Origin: Bacteroidales bacterium
Lineage (GTDB): Bacteria; Bacteroidota; Bacteroidia; Bacteroidales; F082
Assembly: GCA_016285355.1 (NCBI GenBank)
Contig: JAEEQP010000050.1
Span: 1 to 26,982, forward strand
Direction: 5' to 3'
Length of the DNA stretch: 26,982 bases
This document shows positions 1-6,768 of this stretch, in pieces. The notes under the pieces were generated by a model. That model worked only from the letters and a program-made list of their open reading frames with translations. It did no database searches and was not told where the DNA came from. Positions within the stretch are counted from its first letter, which is position 1; each line of letters opens with the position of its first letter. A program made the translations under genes and the position numbers.

Positions 1-44
<44 letters not shown>

Positions 45-49
45 CAAGG

Positions 50-74
50 TCCCGATGGAAGTCGGGATTTTTTG
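50..74 (+). terminator. short hairpin with T-run between the two tRNAs
   Basis: TCCCGA (50-55) pairs with TCGGGA (62-67) around a 6-nt loop and is followed by six T residues (68-73). It sits 6 nt after the tRNA-Gly CCA. It could be an intrinsic terminator or a processing hairpin between co-transcribed tRNAs. Confidence 0.5.
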
Positions 75-81
75 TGTAAGT

Positions 82-166
82 GCCTGAGTGGTGGAATTGG
101 TAGACACGAGGGACTTAAAATCCCTTGGCCTTTAAAGCCGTGCCGGTTCGAGCCCGGCCTCGGGTA
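82..166 (+). tRNA. tRNA-Leu(TAA)
   Basis: The gene forms a complete class II tRNA. The acceptor strands GCCTGAG and CTCGGGT pair with two G-U wobbles. The anticodon stem AGGGA/TCCCT encloses the loop CTTAAAA with TAA at 116-118. A long variable arm with a GGC/GCC stem follows, then a T-arm GCCGG/CCGGC around TTCGAGC. The discriminator is A at 166. CCA is not encoded (CAA follows), unlike the neighbouring tRNA-Gly, so the 3' end would need CCA addition. Confidence 0.93.
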
Positions 167-172
167 CAAATG

Positions 173-211
173 AAAAACCCAATCAGATGTTTGTCAACTG
201 ATTGGGTTTTT
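173..211. terminator. bidirectional terminator between tRNA-Leu and the beta-propeller operon
   Basis: AAAAACCCAATCAG (173-186) is the inverted repeat of CTGATTGGGTTTTT (198-211), a 14-bp stem around an 11-nt loop. The stem ends in T-runs in both directions, so it can end the tRNA transcript on the plus strand and the operon that finishes at 233 on the minus strand. Confidence 0.8.
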
Positions 212-232
212 CTTGTCCCGATTTTTGTTGGT

Positions 233-1426
233 TTATTCCGCCCTGAACTTCACCAACCTCAGCGGAATCCTTTCACAATTTTTCAGCTCTTGAATACCAT
301 AGTAAAACCCGTTGTGACACACAAAGCGTTTTTTCGTTAAAGCGAGGTTGTAATCTTTGCATTGGAAGGAACCTTCCGAAATGCTTTGCCCTTTGCTGAT
401 AGAATAGACGTGGAACGTGTTTTTGCCAGATTCCTCGGCATCGCCAAAGAAGAGGATGTTGTCGTCGTTGCCTCTGATGGCCATGGTAAACCAACCCATA
501 TTGATGGATTCCTTGATGTGTTGGATGCCTTTTTCGTATGCAGAAATCAGTTCACGGTATGCTGGAAGCAATCTTTCATCGGTATTGGTTATTTGTGGGA
601 GATCATCTTTCAAACGTTGGATTCGGTCATTCTGAAGAGCAATCTGTTCTTCAACAGACAGATTTTGCGGTTCCCAATCCAATAGTTTTTCCGAAATTTT
701 GTTACCACTAAAGTCGTAAGTTCTCACAAGTCCGTCTATTGGATTGGAAACAATGAGTTTGTCGTTGACTTTCGCGATTTGCCAGTGGCCTTTCATTTCT
801 TCCTTTCGGTTTTCTGTATATATGTAATAGCCTTTGCTTTTGAGGTCTGTACTCATGTCTTCAAACGCATCGCAAAGGATTTTCTCTTTGCCTGTTTTTG
901 TGTCCAAAACAGAAACGAAGTGCCTCCATTTATTAGTCCACGAGGTGCCTCCAAAAATGGCAATATGATGGTCGTCCAATGTTAGCATTTCCAAGGCTTG
1001 GTATTTGATTTTCAATTCTTTGACAATCAATCCTTTGTCGTCAAACAGGTAAATGTCACCTGTGTTGTTCGCCCGAGTGAAATACAAGTTGCCCAACTTC
1101 CCTTCCACGGGCTGGAGGTTACGCGGTTTCTTGCCTTTATCGGCGAAATACAAGATGATGTCTTTCAGGAACTTGCCGTTTGAGTCGAAAAGGGAGTACT
1201 TGTTTCTTGTGGCATGACTGACTATGGCCTTGCCGTCATCGAAAACGACGAGTTGTTTTCGCAATCCGTAGGGGCGGCCTCCCACGGTGTCATAGTAGGT
1301 GTCAAAGATTTTGTCCCAGTCATTCCCTTTGCCGTATGTCTCGTCGGTAATGAGTGTAATCACTTGCGCATCAACTTGAAAGCATGATGCAATGGCTAAA
1401 ACAATGATGAATAGTAAGCTTCTCAT
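233..1426 (-). CDS. secreted 6-bladed beta-propeller-like protein
   Basis: The 397-residue product has an N-terminal hydrophobic segment that reads either as a signal peptide cut near VDAQ (about residue 21) or as a lipoprotein signal (IASC at 12-15). The rest has short repeated strand pairs such as LVVFDDGKAIVS, NKYSLFDSNGKF, DIYLFDDKGLIVKELKI and LVRTYDFSGNKI, typical of the Bacteroidetes 6-bladed beta-propeller family. It is the third gene of an operon, 11 nt downstream of the anti-sigma gene, so it is probably envelope-located and controlled by that sigma factor. No enzymatic motif is visible. The ligand is unknown. It resembles, at domain level, the propellers at 19160 and 22023 but lacks their N-terminal CarboxypepD_reg domain. 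Confidence 0.72.
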   Translation of the reverse strand: MRSLLFIIVLAIASCFQVDAQVITLITDETYGKGNDWDKIFDTYYDTVGGRPYGLRKQLVVFDDGKAIVSHATRNKYSLFDSNGKFLKDIILYFADKGKKPRNLQPVEGKLGNLYFTRANNTGDIYLFDDKGLIVKELKIKYQALEMLTLDDHHIAIFGGTSWTNKWRHFVSVLDTKTGKEKILCDAFEDMSTDLKSKGYYIYTENRKEEMKGHWQIAKVNDKLIVSNPIDGLVRTYDFSGNKISEKLLDWEPQNLSVEEQIALQNDRIQRLKDDLPQITNTDERLLPAYRELISAYEKGIQHIKESINMGWFTMAIRGNDDNILFFGDAEESGKNTFHVYSISKGQSISEGSFQCKDYNLALTKKRFVCHNGFYYGIQELKNCERIPLRLVKFRAE

Positions 1427-1437
1427 GGTGTTGATAT

Positions 1438-1890
1438 TTAGAGGTTTATGTCTGTTTCTTCTGATTGTGAACGCATCTTGAATTCAGCGAAATCCTGTTC
1501 CGCAAAAGGTTTGTTGGCATCGTAATCTTCGATGGTGTAATAGTCGAAAATGAAATCGGCGGGCTTGGGCTTTGGCTTCGACAATAGGTTGATTGCTATT
1601 GCGATGAGCGCGATGGCGCAGGCCGTGGACAAAGAGGAGAAAATAGCAATGCGTGCGACGTTCACCCTATATCTTGTCATGTTTCCGAATCGGAATTCCG
1701 GCACCGCAATGTCGTCGGGAGCCAAAGTTTCCAATGAATTTTTCACTTTGTCGGAGAAAGCGTGTCGCGATTCAACTTTTTGTCTGCATGATAGGCATTT
1801 TTCAAAGTGAGCCTCTATTGCTTTCCTTTCGTTTTCTGGCAGTTCGTTGTCGATATAGCTTTGTATTGTTATGTCATTCAAGTGTTTCAT
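1438..1890 (-). CDS. anti-sigma factor with zinc-finger (ZAS-like) domain and one membrane segment
   Basis: The 150-residue product begins with a cytoplasmic zinc-finger-type anti-sigma domain. It carries H28-x3-C32-x2-C35 within AHFEKCLSCRQ, the HxxxCxxC signature of zf-HC2 anti-sigma factors. A single transmembrane helix follows at about 79-104, with a short acidic C-terminal tail outside the membrane. Its start overlaps the stop of the sigma gene by four bases (ATGA), indicating translational coupling. The family binds and silences the cognate ECF sigma factor until a signal releases it. The tail is short (about 45 residues), so the sensing partner may be another protein, possibly the downstream propeller; that part is inference. 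Confidence 0.85.
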   Translation of the reverse strand: MKHLNDITIQSYIDNELPENERKAIEAHFEKCLSCRQKVESRHAFSDKVKNSLETLAPDDIAVPEFRFGNMTRYRVNVARIAIFSSLSTACAIALIAIAINLLSKPKPKPADFIFDYYTIEDYDANKPFAEQDFAEFKMRSQSEETDINL

Positions 1891-2345
1891 AGCACATTTT
1901 TTTTGATTTTATCCAAGATTCTTGACAAGGTTTTCCCGATGGAGTGGTAATTGCGTCCGGTCATTTCTGCCATTTCCTTGTAGGAGTAGCCTTCACTGTA
2001 AAGCACGACAAGCGTTTGTTCCTTCTTGCTGAGATGATCAATGGCATTGAGGATGTCGGAAGCCTCATCATGCTGACGCTCATCAGTTTCGGGTTGCGGA
2101 CTTTCCATCGTGACAGTCCTTGCTGTTTTCCGTTTGTAGTCGATGGCTTTGTTGATGGTACACCTGATGAGCCAGCTTTTCGTGTCGCGAATGGCTTTCT
2201 CGTTGTTCATGGCGAAAAAATATGCAGCGAACACTTCTTGTACGACATCCTTTGCGTCTTCAGTAGCTTTTAGCATCTTGACCGCAATCCTGAACAGTGT
2301 CGGATAGTAGCTTTGATATGTCTTTTCAAAATCAGGGTCCATCAT
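1887..2345 (-). CDS. RNA polymerase ECF-type sigma-70 factor
   Basis: The 152-residue product has the normal two-domain ECF layout. Region 2 is at about 10-70, with the DxxQE-like core AKDVVQEVFAAYF. Region 4 is at about 100-150, with the helix-turn-helix SYKEMAEMTGRNYHSIGKTL. Two consecutive ATG codons could start it (2345 and 2342); the first is used here. It heads the operon sigma/anti-sigma/propeller, and a Bacteroidetes -7 box lies about 60 nt upstream on the same strand. The target regulon cannot be read from the window. Autoregulation is usual for such pairs but is not shown here. Confidence 0.92.
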   Translation of the reverse strand: MMDPDFEKTYQSYYPTLFRIAVKMLKATEDAKDVVQEVFAAYFFAMNNEKAIRDTKSWLIRCTINKAIDYKRKTARTVTMESPQPETDERQHDEASDILNAIDHLSKKEQTLVVLYSEGYSYKEMAEMTGRNYHSIGKTLSRILDKIKKNVL

Positions 2346-2403
2346 GGGAACTTTTTACATCAACAAGACGGATTGGAAGGCCGTTTTGTGACATGGGACG
2401 ATA

Positions 2404-2411
2404 CAAAAATA
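2404..2411 (-). promoter_or_regulatory. -7 box (TATTTTTG) for the ECF sigma operon
   Basis: On the minus strand this reads TATTTTTG, matching the Bacteroidetes -7 consensus TAnnTTTG. It lies 58 nt before the sigma factor start. No clear -33 TTG element is seen. Confidence 0.45.
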
Positions 2412-2452
2412 CAGAAAGAAGCTGTCACGGATGCAAAGTCAATAAAAAGTAG

Positions 2453-2460
2453 TACTTTTG
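2453..2460 (+). promoter_or_regulatory. -7 box (TACTTTTG) for the YitT-family gene
   Basis: TACTTTTG matches TAnnTTTG and ends 22 nt before the ATG at 2483, giving a short leader. The same octamer precedes several other genes of this window. Confidence 0.6.
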
Positions 2461-2482
2461 CCCCAACAAATTCATTCGAAAT

Positions 2483-3373
2483 ATGAAAGCAGACAAGAAA
2501 AAAGTACTCGCTGAAGTCAAGCGTTACGTAATCATTACTTTGGCGCTATTCACTATGTGCTTGGGCTGGACGGCCTTCCTCATCCCGAACCACCTCATGG
2601 GCGGCGGCGTGAGTGGTATTGCAGCCTTGATTTACTGGGGTACAGGCCTCTCCACAGGTATCTCCGTATTAGTCATCAACGCCATCTTACTGCTCATTGC
2701 CTTGAAGGTCATCGGCGTGGGCTTTGGCATTAAGACAGGCTATTCCATCGTCGTGGCATCGGCGTTCATGTCGTTGCTGCAGCACTATATCACTGACCCA
2801 CTGATGGCTGGCACGATGCAGCCTTTCGTTTCTGACCATTTCCTTGCGGCCATCCTTGGTGGTGGCTTGGCGGGATTGAGTATCGGCGTGGCTTTCACTC
2901 AAGGGGGCAGCACTGGCGGCACCGACATCATCGCCATGATTGTCTGCAAATACCGCAACATCTCGCAAGGACGTGTCATCCTCATCTGTGACATCATCAT
3001 CATTGCCTGCGGCTTTATCGTGGGTAACACCGTCGAGGATTTTATCTACAGCTTCGTGGTGATGGGCGTGTGCAGCTATTGCATCGACCTCGTGCTGACT
3101 GGTAACAAACAAACCGTTCAAGCTTTCATTTTCACTTCCGAACCCGACAAGGTGGCCGACCGTATCGCCAACGAAATGCAGCGCGGCGTGACCGTGATTA
3201 ATGGCACAGGTTGGTACACCAAGAAAGAAGGCCCCATCCTCATGGTGGTGGCCCACAAACGCGAGTCGCAAATGATTTTACGTATCGTGAAAGAAGAAGA
3301 CCCCAAGGCCTTCATGACGATGAACACCGTAATGGGTGCCTACGGCAAAGGCTTTGAGCCAATGAAACGCTGA
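2483..3373 (+). CDS. YitT family membrane protein (DUF161 plus DUF2179)
   Basis: The 296-residue product has about five hydrophobic membrane segments in its first 200 residues. They include the conserved glycine-rich motifs FLIPNHLMGGGVSGIA (about 33-48) and FTQGGSTGGTDIIA (about 138-151), both hallmarks of the YitT/DUF161 family. A soluble C-terminal DUF2179 domain follows (about 210-290; RGVTVINGTGWYT, then MTMNTVMGAYGKGF). The length is normal for the family. The transported substrate or role of this inner-membrane family is not firmly established. The gene stands alone on the plus strand with its own promoter and ends only 5 nt from the convergent lipoprotein gene. Confidence 0.9.
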   Translation: MKADKKKVLAEVKRYVIITLALFTMCLGWTAFLIPNHLMGGGVSGIAALIYWGTGLSTGISVLVINAILLLIALKVIGVGFGIKTGYSIVVASAFMSLLQHYITDPLMAGTMQPFVSDHFLAAILGGGLAGLSIGVAFTQGGSTGGTDIIAMIVCKYRNISQGRVILICDIIIIACGFIVGNTVEDFIYSFVVMGVCSYCIDLVLTGNKQTVQAFIFTSEPDKVADRIANEMQRGVTVINGTGWYTKKEGPILMVVAHKRESQMILRIVKEEDPKAFMTMNTVMGAYGKGFEPMKR

Positions 3374-3378
3374 ACCAA

Positions 3379-4227
3379 TTATTCTTCTTTAGGTTTAGGC
3401 AGCCAACGTTCGAAGAAATACTGGAAGGCTGCTCCTGTGCCGCTCACAAAAGTGGTATAATAACCTTTAATGTCAATCGTGTCGCCATTACTATAGTTGA
3501 CGAGATAACTATAGTTCGTCACGCTGTCGTCGTCAGTGGTGCGACTGATATTGTCCTTTAGGCTATAAACATTGACAAGCTCTTGAAGTTCTTCCAGATA
3601 GTCATTGCTGACAGAAAGTTGTTGGTCGGTATTGTATTCTGCATTGCGAATATACAACGTGGCCTCCTCCTCGCCGCGTTCGAGACGATATTCAATATCG
3701 CAGCCTTGGTTGTTTTTGCTGGTGTATCGGAAGAAGTCGATTCTCTTGAGCTCAATCGCATATTCGCGCCATTTCTGGAAATATTCGCTGATGGCCTGGC
3801 GCGCCTCATGATAGTTGCTAGGCCAAGCCATGTAGCCGCCTGAACTATTAGTGCGTCCCGAATCGTATTTGTAATAAAGCGACCACGAATCGCCGTCAAA
3901 AATGCGCATCATGGGCTGGTAGTTGTCTTTGTATTTGTCCATCTTGAACTCCTTGATGATGGCGGTCAGTTCATCGAAGATAGTGGTGTCATCGACGAAG
4001 AAGTCCTTTTCATTGGGAAAGCCCTCATCGATGATAATATGGATTCGGCCGTCTTTCATGGCGGAAACTTGGTATTTCTCTCCATTGAAACGTGCCATCG
4101 TATTGTGATGGTCAAAGATGAAATAAGTGAGGCGTTCTGTTTTCATTTTATTGTTGTTTTCTGGATTTTGCGAAACGCAGGAAACCGCGAAAGCCAGCAA
4201 TCCGATAACCAAAAGATGTTTTTTCAT
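3379..4227 (-). CDS. lipoprotein of unknown function made of two similar domains
   Basis: The 282-residue product starts at the ATG at 4227, where a lipoprotein signal begins (MKKHLLVIG..., AVSC17). The open frame runs further upstream, but that part lies over the 3' end of the peptidase gene and is arginine-rich nonsense. I do not recognise the family. After a short linker the protein seems to hold two copies of one roughly 120-residue domain (about 30-153 and 162-275). Each has a strand, an FDEL/LEEL helix, a W/Y-S-x-x-x-x-Y strand, a GGY or KGY turn and a closing YFQKW or FFERW helix. It is the last gene after three secreted peptidases, separated from them by a strong hairpin. A role near the outer membrane is likely; a link to the peptidases is only inferred. 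Confidence 0.75.
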   Translation of the reverse strand: MKKHLLVIGLLAFAVSCVSQNPENNNKMKTERLTYFIFDHHNTMARFNGEKYQVSAMKDGRIHIIIDEGFPNEKDFFVDDTTIFDELTAIIKEFKMDKYKDNYQPMMRIFDGDSWSLYYKYDSGRTNSSGGYMAWPSNYHEARQAISEYFQKWREYAIELKRIDFFRYTSKNNQGCDIEYRLERGEEEATLYIRNAEYNTDQQLSVSNDYLEELQELVNVYSLKDNISRTTDDDSVTNYSYLVNYSNGDTIDIKGYYTTFVSGTGAAFQYFFERWLPKPKEE

Positions 4228-4256
4228 AAGTTGTTGATTTATATTATTTTTAATTG

Positions 4257-4292
4257 CAATTAAGGGAAAGTCTTTCGACCTTCCCTTAATTG
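4257..4292 (-). terminator. 36-nt stable hairpin after the C1 peptidase gene
   Basis: On the minus strand CAATTAAGGGAAGGTC pairs with GACTTTCCCTTAATTG, 16 bp including one G-U pair, around a GAAA (GNRA) tetraloop. It begins 22 nt after the peptidase stop codon. No pure U-tract follows; the T residues are inside the 3' arm. It may be a terminator or an RNA-stabilising 3' end. A 14-bp perfect palindrome, TTAATTGCAATTAA, overlaps its edge at 4250-4263. Confidence 0.65.
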
Positions 4293-4313
4293 TAGTGGTT
4301 TGACGAAAGCACT

Positions 4314-5546
4314 TTATTTGATACCCAGCTTCTTGGCGATATCCTTTGGCAGGGCGTCCTTGTGAACCACGATGTTCAAGGTCTTGTAACGGACAAAAGC
4401 CTTGGAGACGTACCAAATGCCTTTGTATTGGCCAGCATCGCCCCAACTGTTCTTCACGATGAAGTACTCGTTGCCGATTTGGTCCTTGGCGGTGCCGTAG
4501 ATGAGCATGCCGTGGTCGTCGCCGGTCTCGTAGTTGTCGTAAGCGATTTGGCGCTCTTTCTGCGTGACCCACTTTTGGGGAGTGGGTTGGCTCATAGCTT
4601 CCTTTTTACGGTCGGCGGCACTCATACCCAACCAGTGGGCCATGTCACTGCCTTGAAGGTCACGACCTTTGGCTTCGAGGTCGGGGAGGACGGCGATACC
4701 AGCCATCGGGCCACGGAGCCAGCCAGCTTCACTGACATCGGAACCCCAAGCAATCGGGTAGCCCTTTTCAATGGCGTTGTCCATCACCTGCATGAACTCG
4801 TCGATGGGGAGGTTCCAAGCCTGGCCCCAGCGCCAGTTGTCTTGCACTTCGATGACGAAGGGCTCATAGAAAGGATGGTGCGTGAACGAAGTCAGGTTGA
4901 CGTAGTCGTTCATATTAAGACCTGTGGATTCGGCGAAGCTCATAGGAGTGTACTTCTTGCCGTTGTAGGTGAACTCGGTCGGAGGAACGCCAAGGTAGGC
5001 ATCGTAAATGCCAGCCAGACCCTTCTTCCACAGCGGGTTGCCGTCCTTGTCCATCTGAATCTTGCGGCTCTTGATGACACCTTCCACGTATGGGTCGGTG
5101 ACAGCGGAGAGCTCGGTGAAGTTCGACAGGGAGTCGCCGTGCATGGCACCAGCAGGCATTTCACTGTCGGGGACGAGACCATAATGTCTGATAGCATACA
5201 GCACGTCACCGAAGGAACCGCCTTGCGAGAACGATACGTCGCCGTGGGTACGAACAGCGGCTTCAGCGCGGTCCAAATAGGTCTTGTAAACGATGTACAT
5301 TTCCGAGAAATCGTACTCGGGCTTGCCCATACGGAGCAGTTCGGCCTCAAAGAAAGCTAAAGAGCTATAGCACCAGCAGGTACCAGCTTGGTTTTGGTCT
5401 TTGACAGAGGTGACAGGCAACTCCTTAATGGTGGTGAACTTGAAGCCTTCGCCTTCTTTGTCTTCGGGTTTTGGCATGGGCGGTTGTGCAACGGCGCAGA
5501 TGCTGAGCATCAATGCGGTTGCGGTAAGTAAATGCTTGAACTTCAT
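4314..5546 (-). CDS. secreted C1-family (bleomycin hydrolase/PepC-like) cysteine peptidase
   Basis: The 410-residue product starts at the ATG at 5546, which gives a clean signal peptide (cut after CAVA20); an in-frame ATG 11 codons upstream would bury it. The papain-type active site is complete: Q51 and C57 in DQNQAGTCWCY, H345 in DDHGMLIYG and N366 in KNSWGDAG. The Cys-to-His spacing of nearly 290 residues fits the C1B (bleomycin hydrolase/aminopeptidase C) branch rather than papain. Classical C1B enzymes are cytosolic; this one carries an export signal and probably trims peptides in the periplasm or at the surface. It is a tandem paralogue of the next gene upstream (5613), with its own promoter box between them. 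The exact specificity cannot be read. Confidence 0.88.
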   Translation of the reverse strand: MKFKHLLTATALMLSICAVAQPPMPKPEDKEGEGFKFTTIKELPVTSVKDQNQAGTCWCYSSLAFFEAELLRMGKPEYDFSEMYIVYKTYLDRAEAAVRTHGDVSFSQGGSFGDVLYAIRHYGLVPDSEMPAGAMHGDSLSNFTELSAVTDPYVEGVIKSRKIQMDKDGNPLWKKGLAGIYDAYLGVPPTEFTYNGKKYTPMSFAESTGLNMNDYVNLTSFTHHPFYEPFVIEVQDNWRWGQAWNLPIDEFMQVMDNAIEKGYPIAWGSDVSEAGWLRGPMAGIAVLPDLEAKGRDLQGSDMAHWLGMSAADRKKEAMSQPTPQKWVTQKERQIAYDNYETGDDHGMLIYGTAKDQIGNEYFIVKNSWGDAGQYKGIWYVSKAFVRYKTLNIVVHKDALPKDIAKKLGIK

Positions 5547-5560
5547 AATGATATAATTTA

Positions 5561-5573
5561 AAGATTTAAAATT
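5561..5573. repeat. AT-rich 13-mer also present twice at 14342-14375
   Basis: AAGATTTAAAATT occurs here between the peptidase start and its promoter box, and again twice at 14342-14354 and 14363-14375. Such ATTTAAAATT strings are common in AT-rich intergenic DNA; the exact identity across 8.8 kb is the only notable point. Confidence 0.45.
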
Positions 5574-5592
5574 TAACATTCAAAATTGTTTG

Positions 5593-5600
5593 CAAAAGTA
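5593..5600 (-). promoter_or_regulatory. -7 box (TACTTTTG) for the downstream C1 peptidase
   Basis: The minus strand reads TACTTTTG, an exact TAnnTTTG match, 46 nt before the start at 5546. The peptidase gene may therefore have its own promoter as well as read-through from upstream. Confidence 0.55.
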
Positions 5601-5612
5601 TGAAATTTTCAA

Positions 5613-6746
5613 TCAAAGTCCCAAATCTTTCTTCATGGCCTTCGAAAGGGCGTCTTTGTGGAGCGTGAAGAAGATGGTGTATTGGCGCAGATACTGCTCC
5701 GAGCAATACCAATAGCCTTTATACGGACCAGCGTCGCCCCATGAGTTCTTAATCTTATAGTATTTGTTGCCGTTCTGGTCTTTGGCGATACCCACGACAA
5801 GCATGCTATGGTCGTCGCCTGCATCCCAGTTGTCGTAAGCTGTCTGGTGGATTTCATCGGTGACTTGCTTTTCGGCAACGATTTCTTTCCAGAGGTTTTC
5901 GTCTTTCGGGTCTTCTGGCACAATGCCGACGCCTTCCTTACGCGAGAAACCAGGGTTGCTCACATCTTGCGCCCAGCCGAGAGTGTAGCCATGCTCAAGG
6001 GCATAGTCAACGGCTTCCATCAGTTTGTCAAGGGGCATGTTGTAGGCAGGGGTCCAAGTCCAGTTGTCAGGGATTTCGACCATGCAGGGCTTGTTATATT
6101 CCTCTGTCGTGAAAGAGCAGATTTCAATGTAGTTGGCGGGGTCGATACGATAGGCCTCGGCAAACGATTTGGGCGTGTATTTCTTGCCATCGACCGTAAA
6201 CTCTTTTGGAGCTTCGCCGAGATAAGCATCCAAAACGCCTTGTACCGCCTTGGGTCCAGCAGGAGAGATTTTCTTGTTGCCATTCTTGATGATGGCGTGG
6301 GCCACTGAAGAAATGACTTCATTCATTTCTGCGTGCATGTGGCGTTCTTCACCGATGACTTTGCCGCTGTAGTCGGCTTCAGGCATCATGCCGTATTTGT
6401 CAATCATATAAAGCACATCGCACACCTCGCCGCCTTGGCTGAGGGTGTTGTTGCCGTGCATACGGACGAATTTCGCCACTTTCTCTGTCCAGGCATTACG
6501 GACGACAAACATCTCCGAGAGGTTAAACTCCTTGCCGTACATGCGAAGGATTTCCGCCTCAACAAAGCCAATACCAGCGAAGCACCAGCAAGTGCCTGAA
6601 CTGCCTTGGTTGTCAACAGGGGTGTGCTTCACATTTATCGTCTCTGTAATTTGATAAATGGGTTTTTCTTCGGCTTCTTGGGCTACCAAAGTAGTGCCTG
6701 TGCCAAACAGCAACGCAAGGGCTGCCAATTTCATGAATCTATTCAT
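5613..6746 (-). CDS. secreted C1-family (bleomycin hydrolase/PepC-like) cysteine peptidase, second copy
   Basis: The 377-residue product has a signal peptide cut near LVAQ (about residue 22). Active-site residues are Q47 and C53 in DNQGSSGTCWCF, H313 in DDHSMLVVG and N334 in KNSWGDAG. The LSQGG motif at about 102-106 and the DAYLGEAPKEFTVDGKKYTP segment match its downstream neighbour, so the two arose by tandem duplication. They differ mainly in the loop before the histidine, which is about 30 residues shorter here. A second ATG four codons in (MKLA) is an alternative start. The gap to the C10 peptidase gene upstream is only 22 nt, so these two are probably co-transcribed. Expected location is the periplasm or outside the cell. 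Confidence 0.88.
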   Translation of the reverse strand: MNRFMKLAALALLFGTGTTLVAQEAEEKPIYQITETINVKHTPVDNQGSSGTCWCFAGIGFVEAEILRMYGKEFNLSEMFVVRNAWTEKVAKFVRMHGNNTLSQGGEVCDVLYMIDKYGMMPEADYSGKVIGEERHMHAEMNEVISSVAHAIIKNGNKKISPAGPKAVQGVLDAYLGEAPKEFTVDGKKYTPKSFAEAYRIDPANYIEICSFTTEEYNKPCMVEIPDNWTWTPAYNMPLDKLMEAVDYALEHGYTLGWAQDVSNPGFSRKEGVGIVPEDPKDENLWKEIVAEKQVTDEIHQTAYDNWDAGDDHSMLVVGIAKDQNGNKYYKIKNSWGDAGPYKGYWYCSEQYLRQYTIFFTLHKDALSKAMKKDLGL

Positions 6747-6768
6747 ATCAAAGTGTGTTTTGTTGAAC

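Noticed and set aside
2687..3271. 194-residue minus-strand frame, histidine-rich
   Set aside because: It is the complement of the YitT membrane protein; the histidine bias comes from antisense reading of conserved codons.
4228..4572. Upstream extension of the lipoprotein reading frame at 3379
   Set aside because: It overlaps the 3' end of the C1 peptidase gene, is arginine-rich and precedes a clear lipoprotein signal that begins at the ATG at 4227.
4362..5360. 332-residue plus-strand open frame opposite the C1 peptidase
   Set aside because: It lies fully antisense to a gene with an intact catalytic triad and has no recognisable domain.
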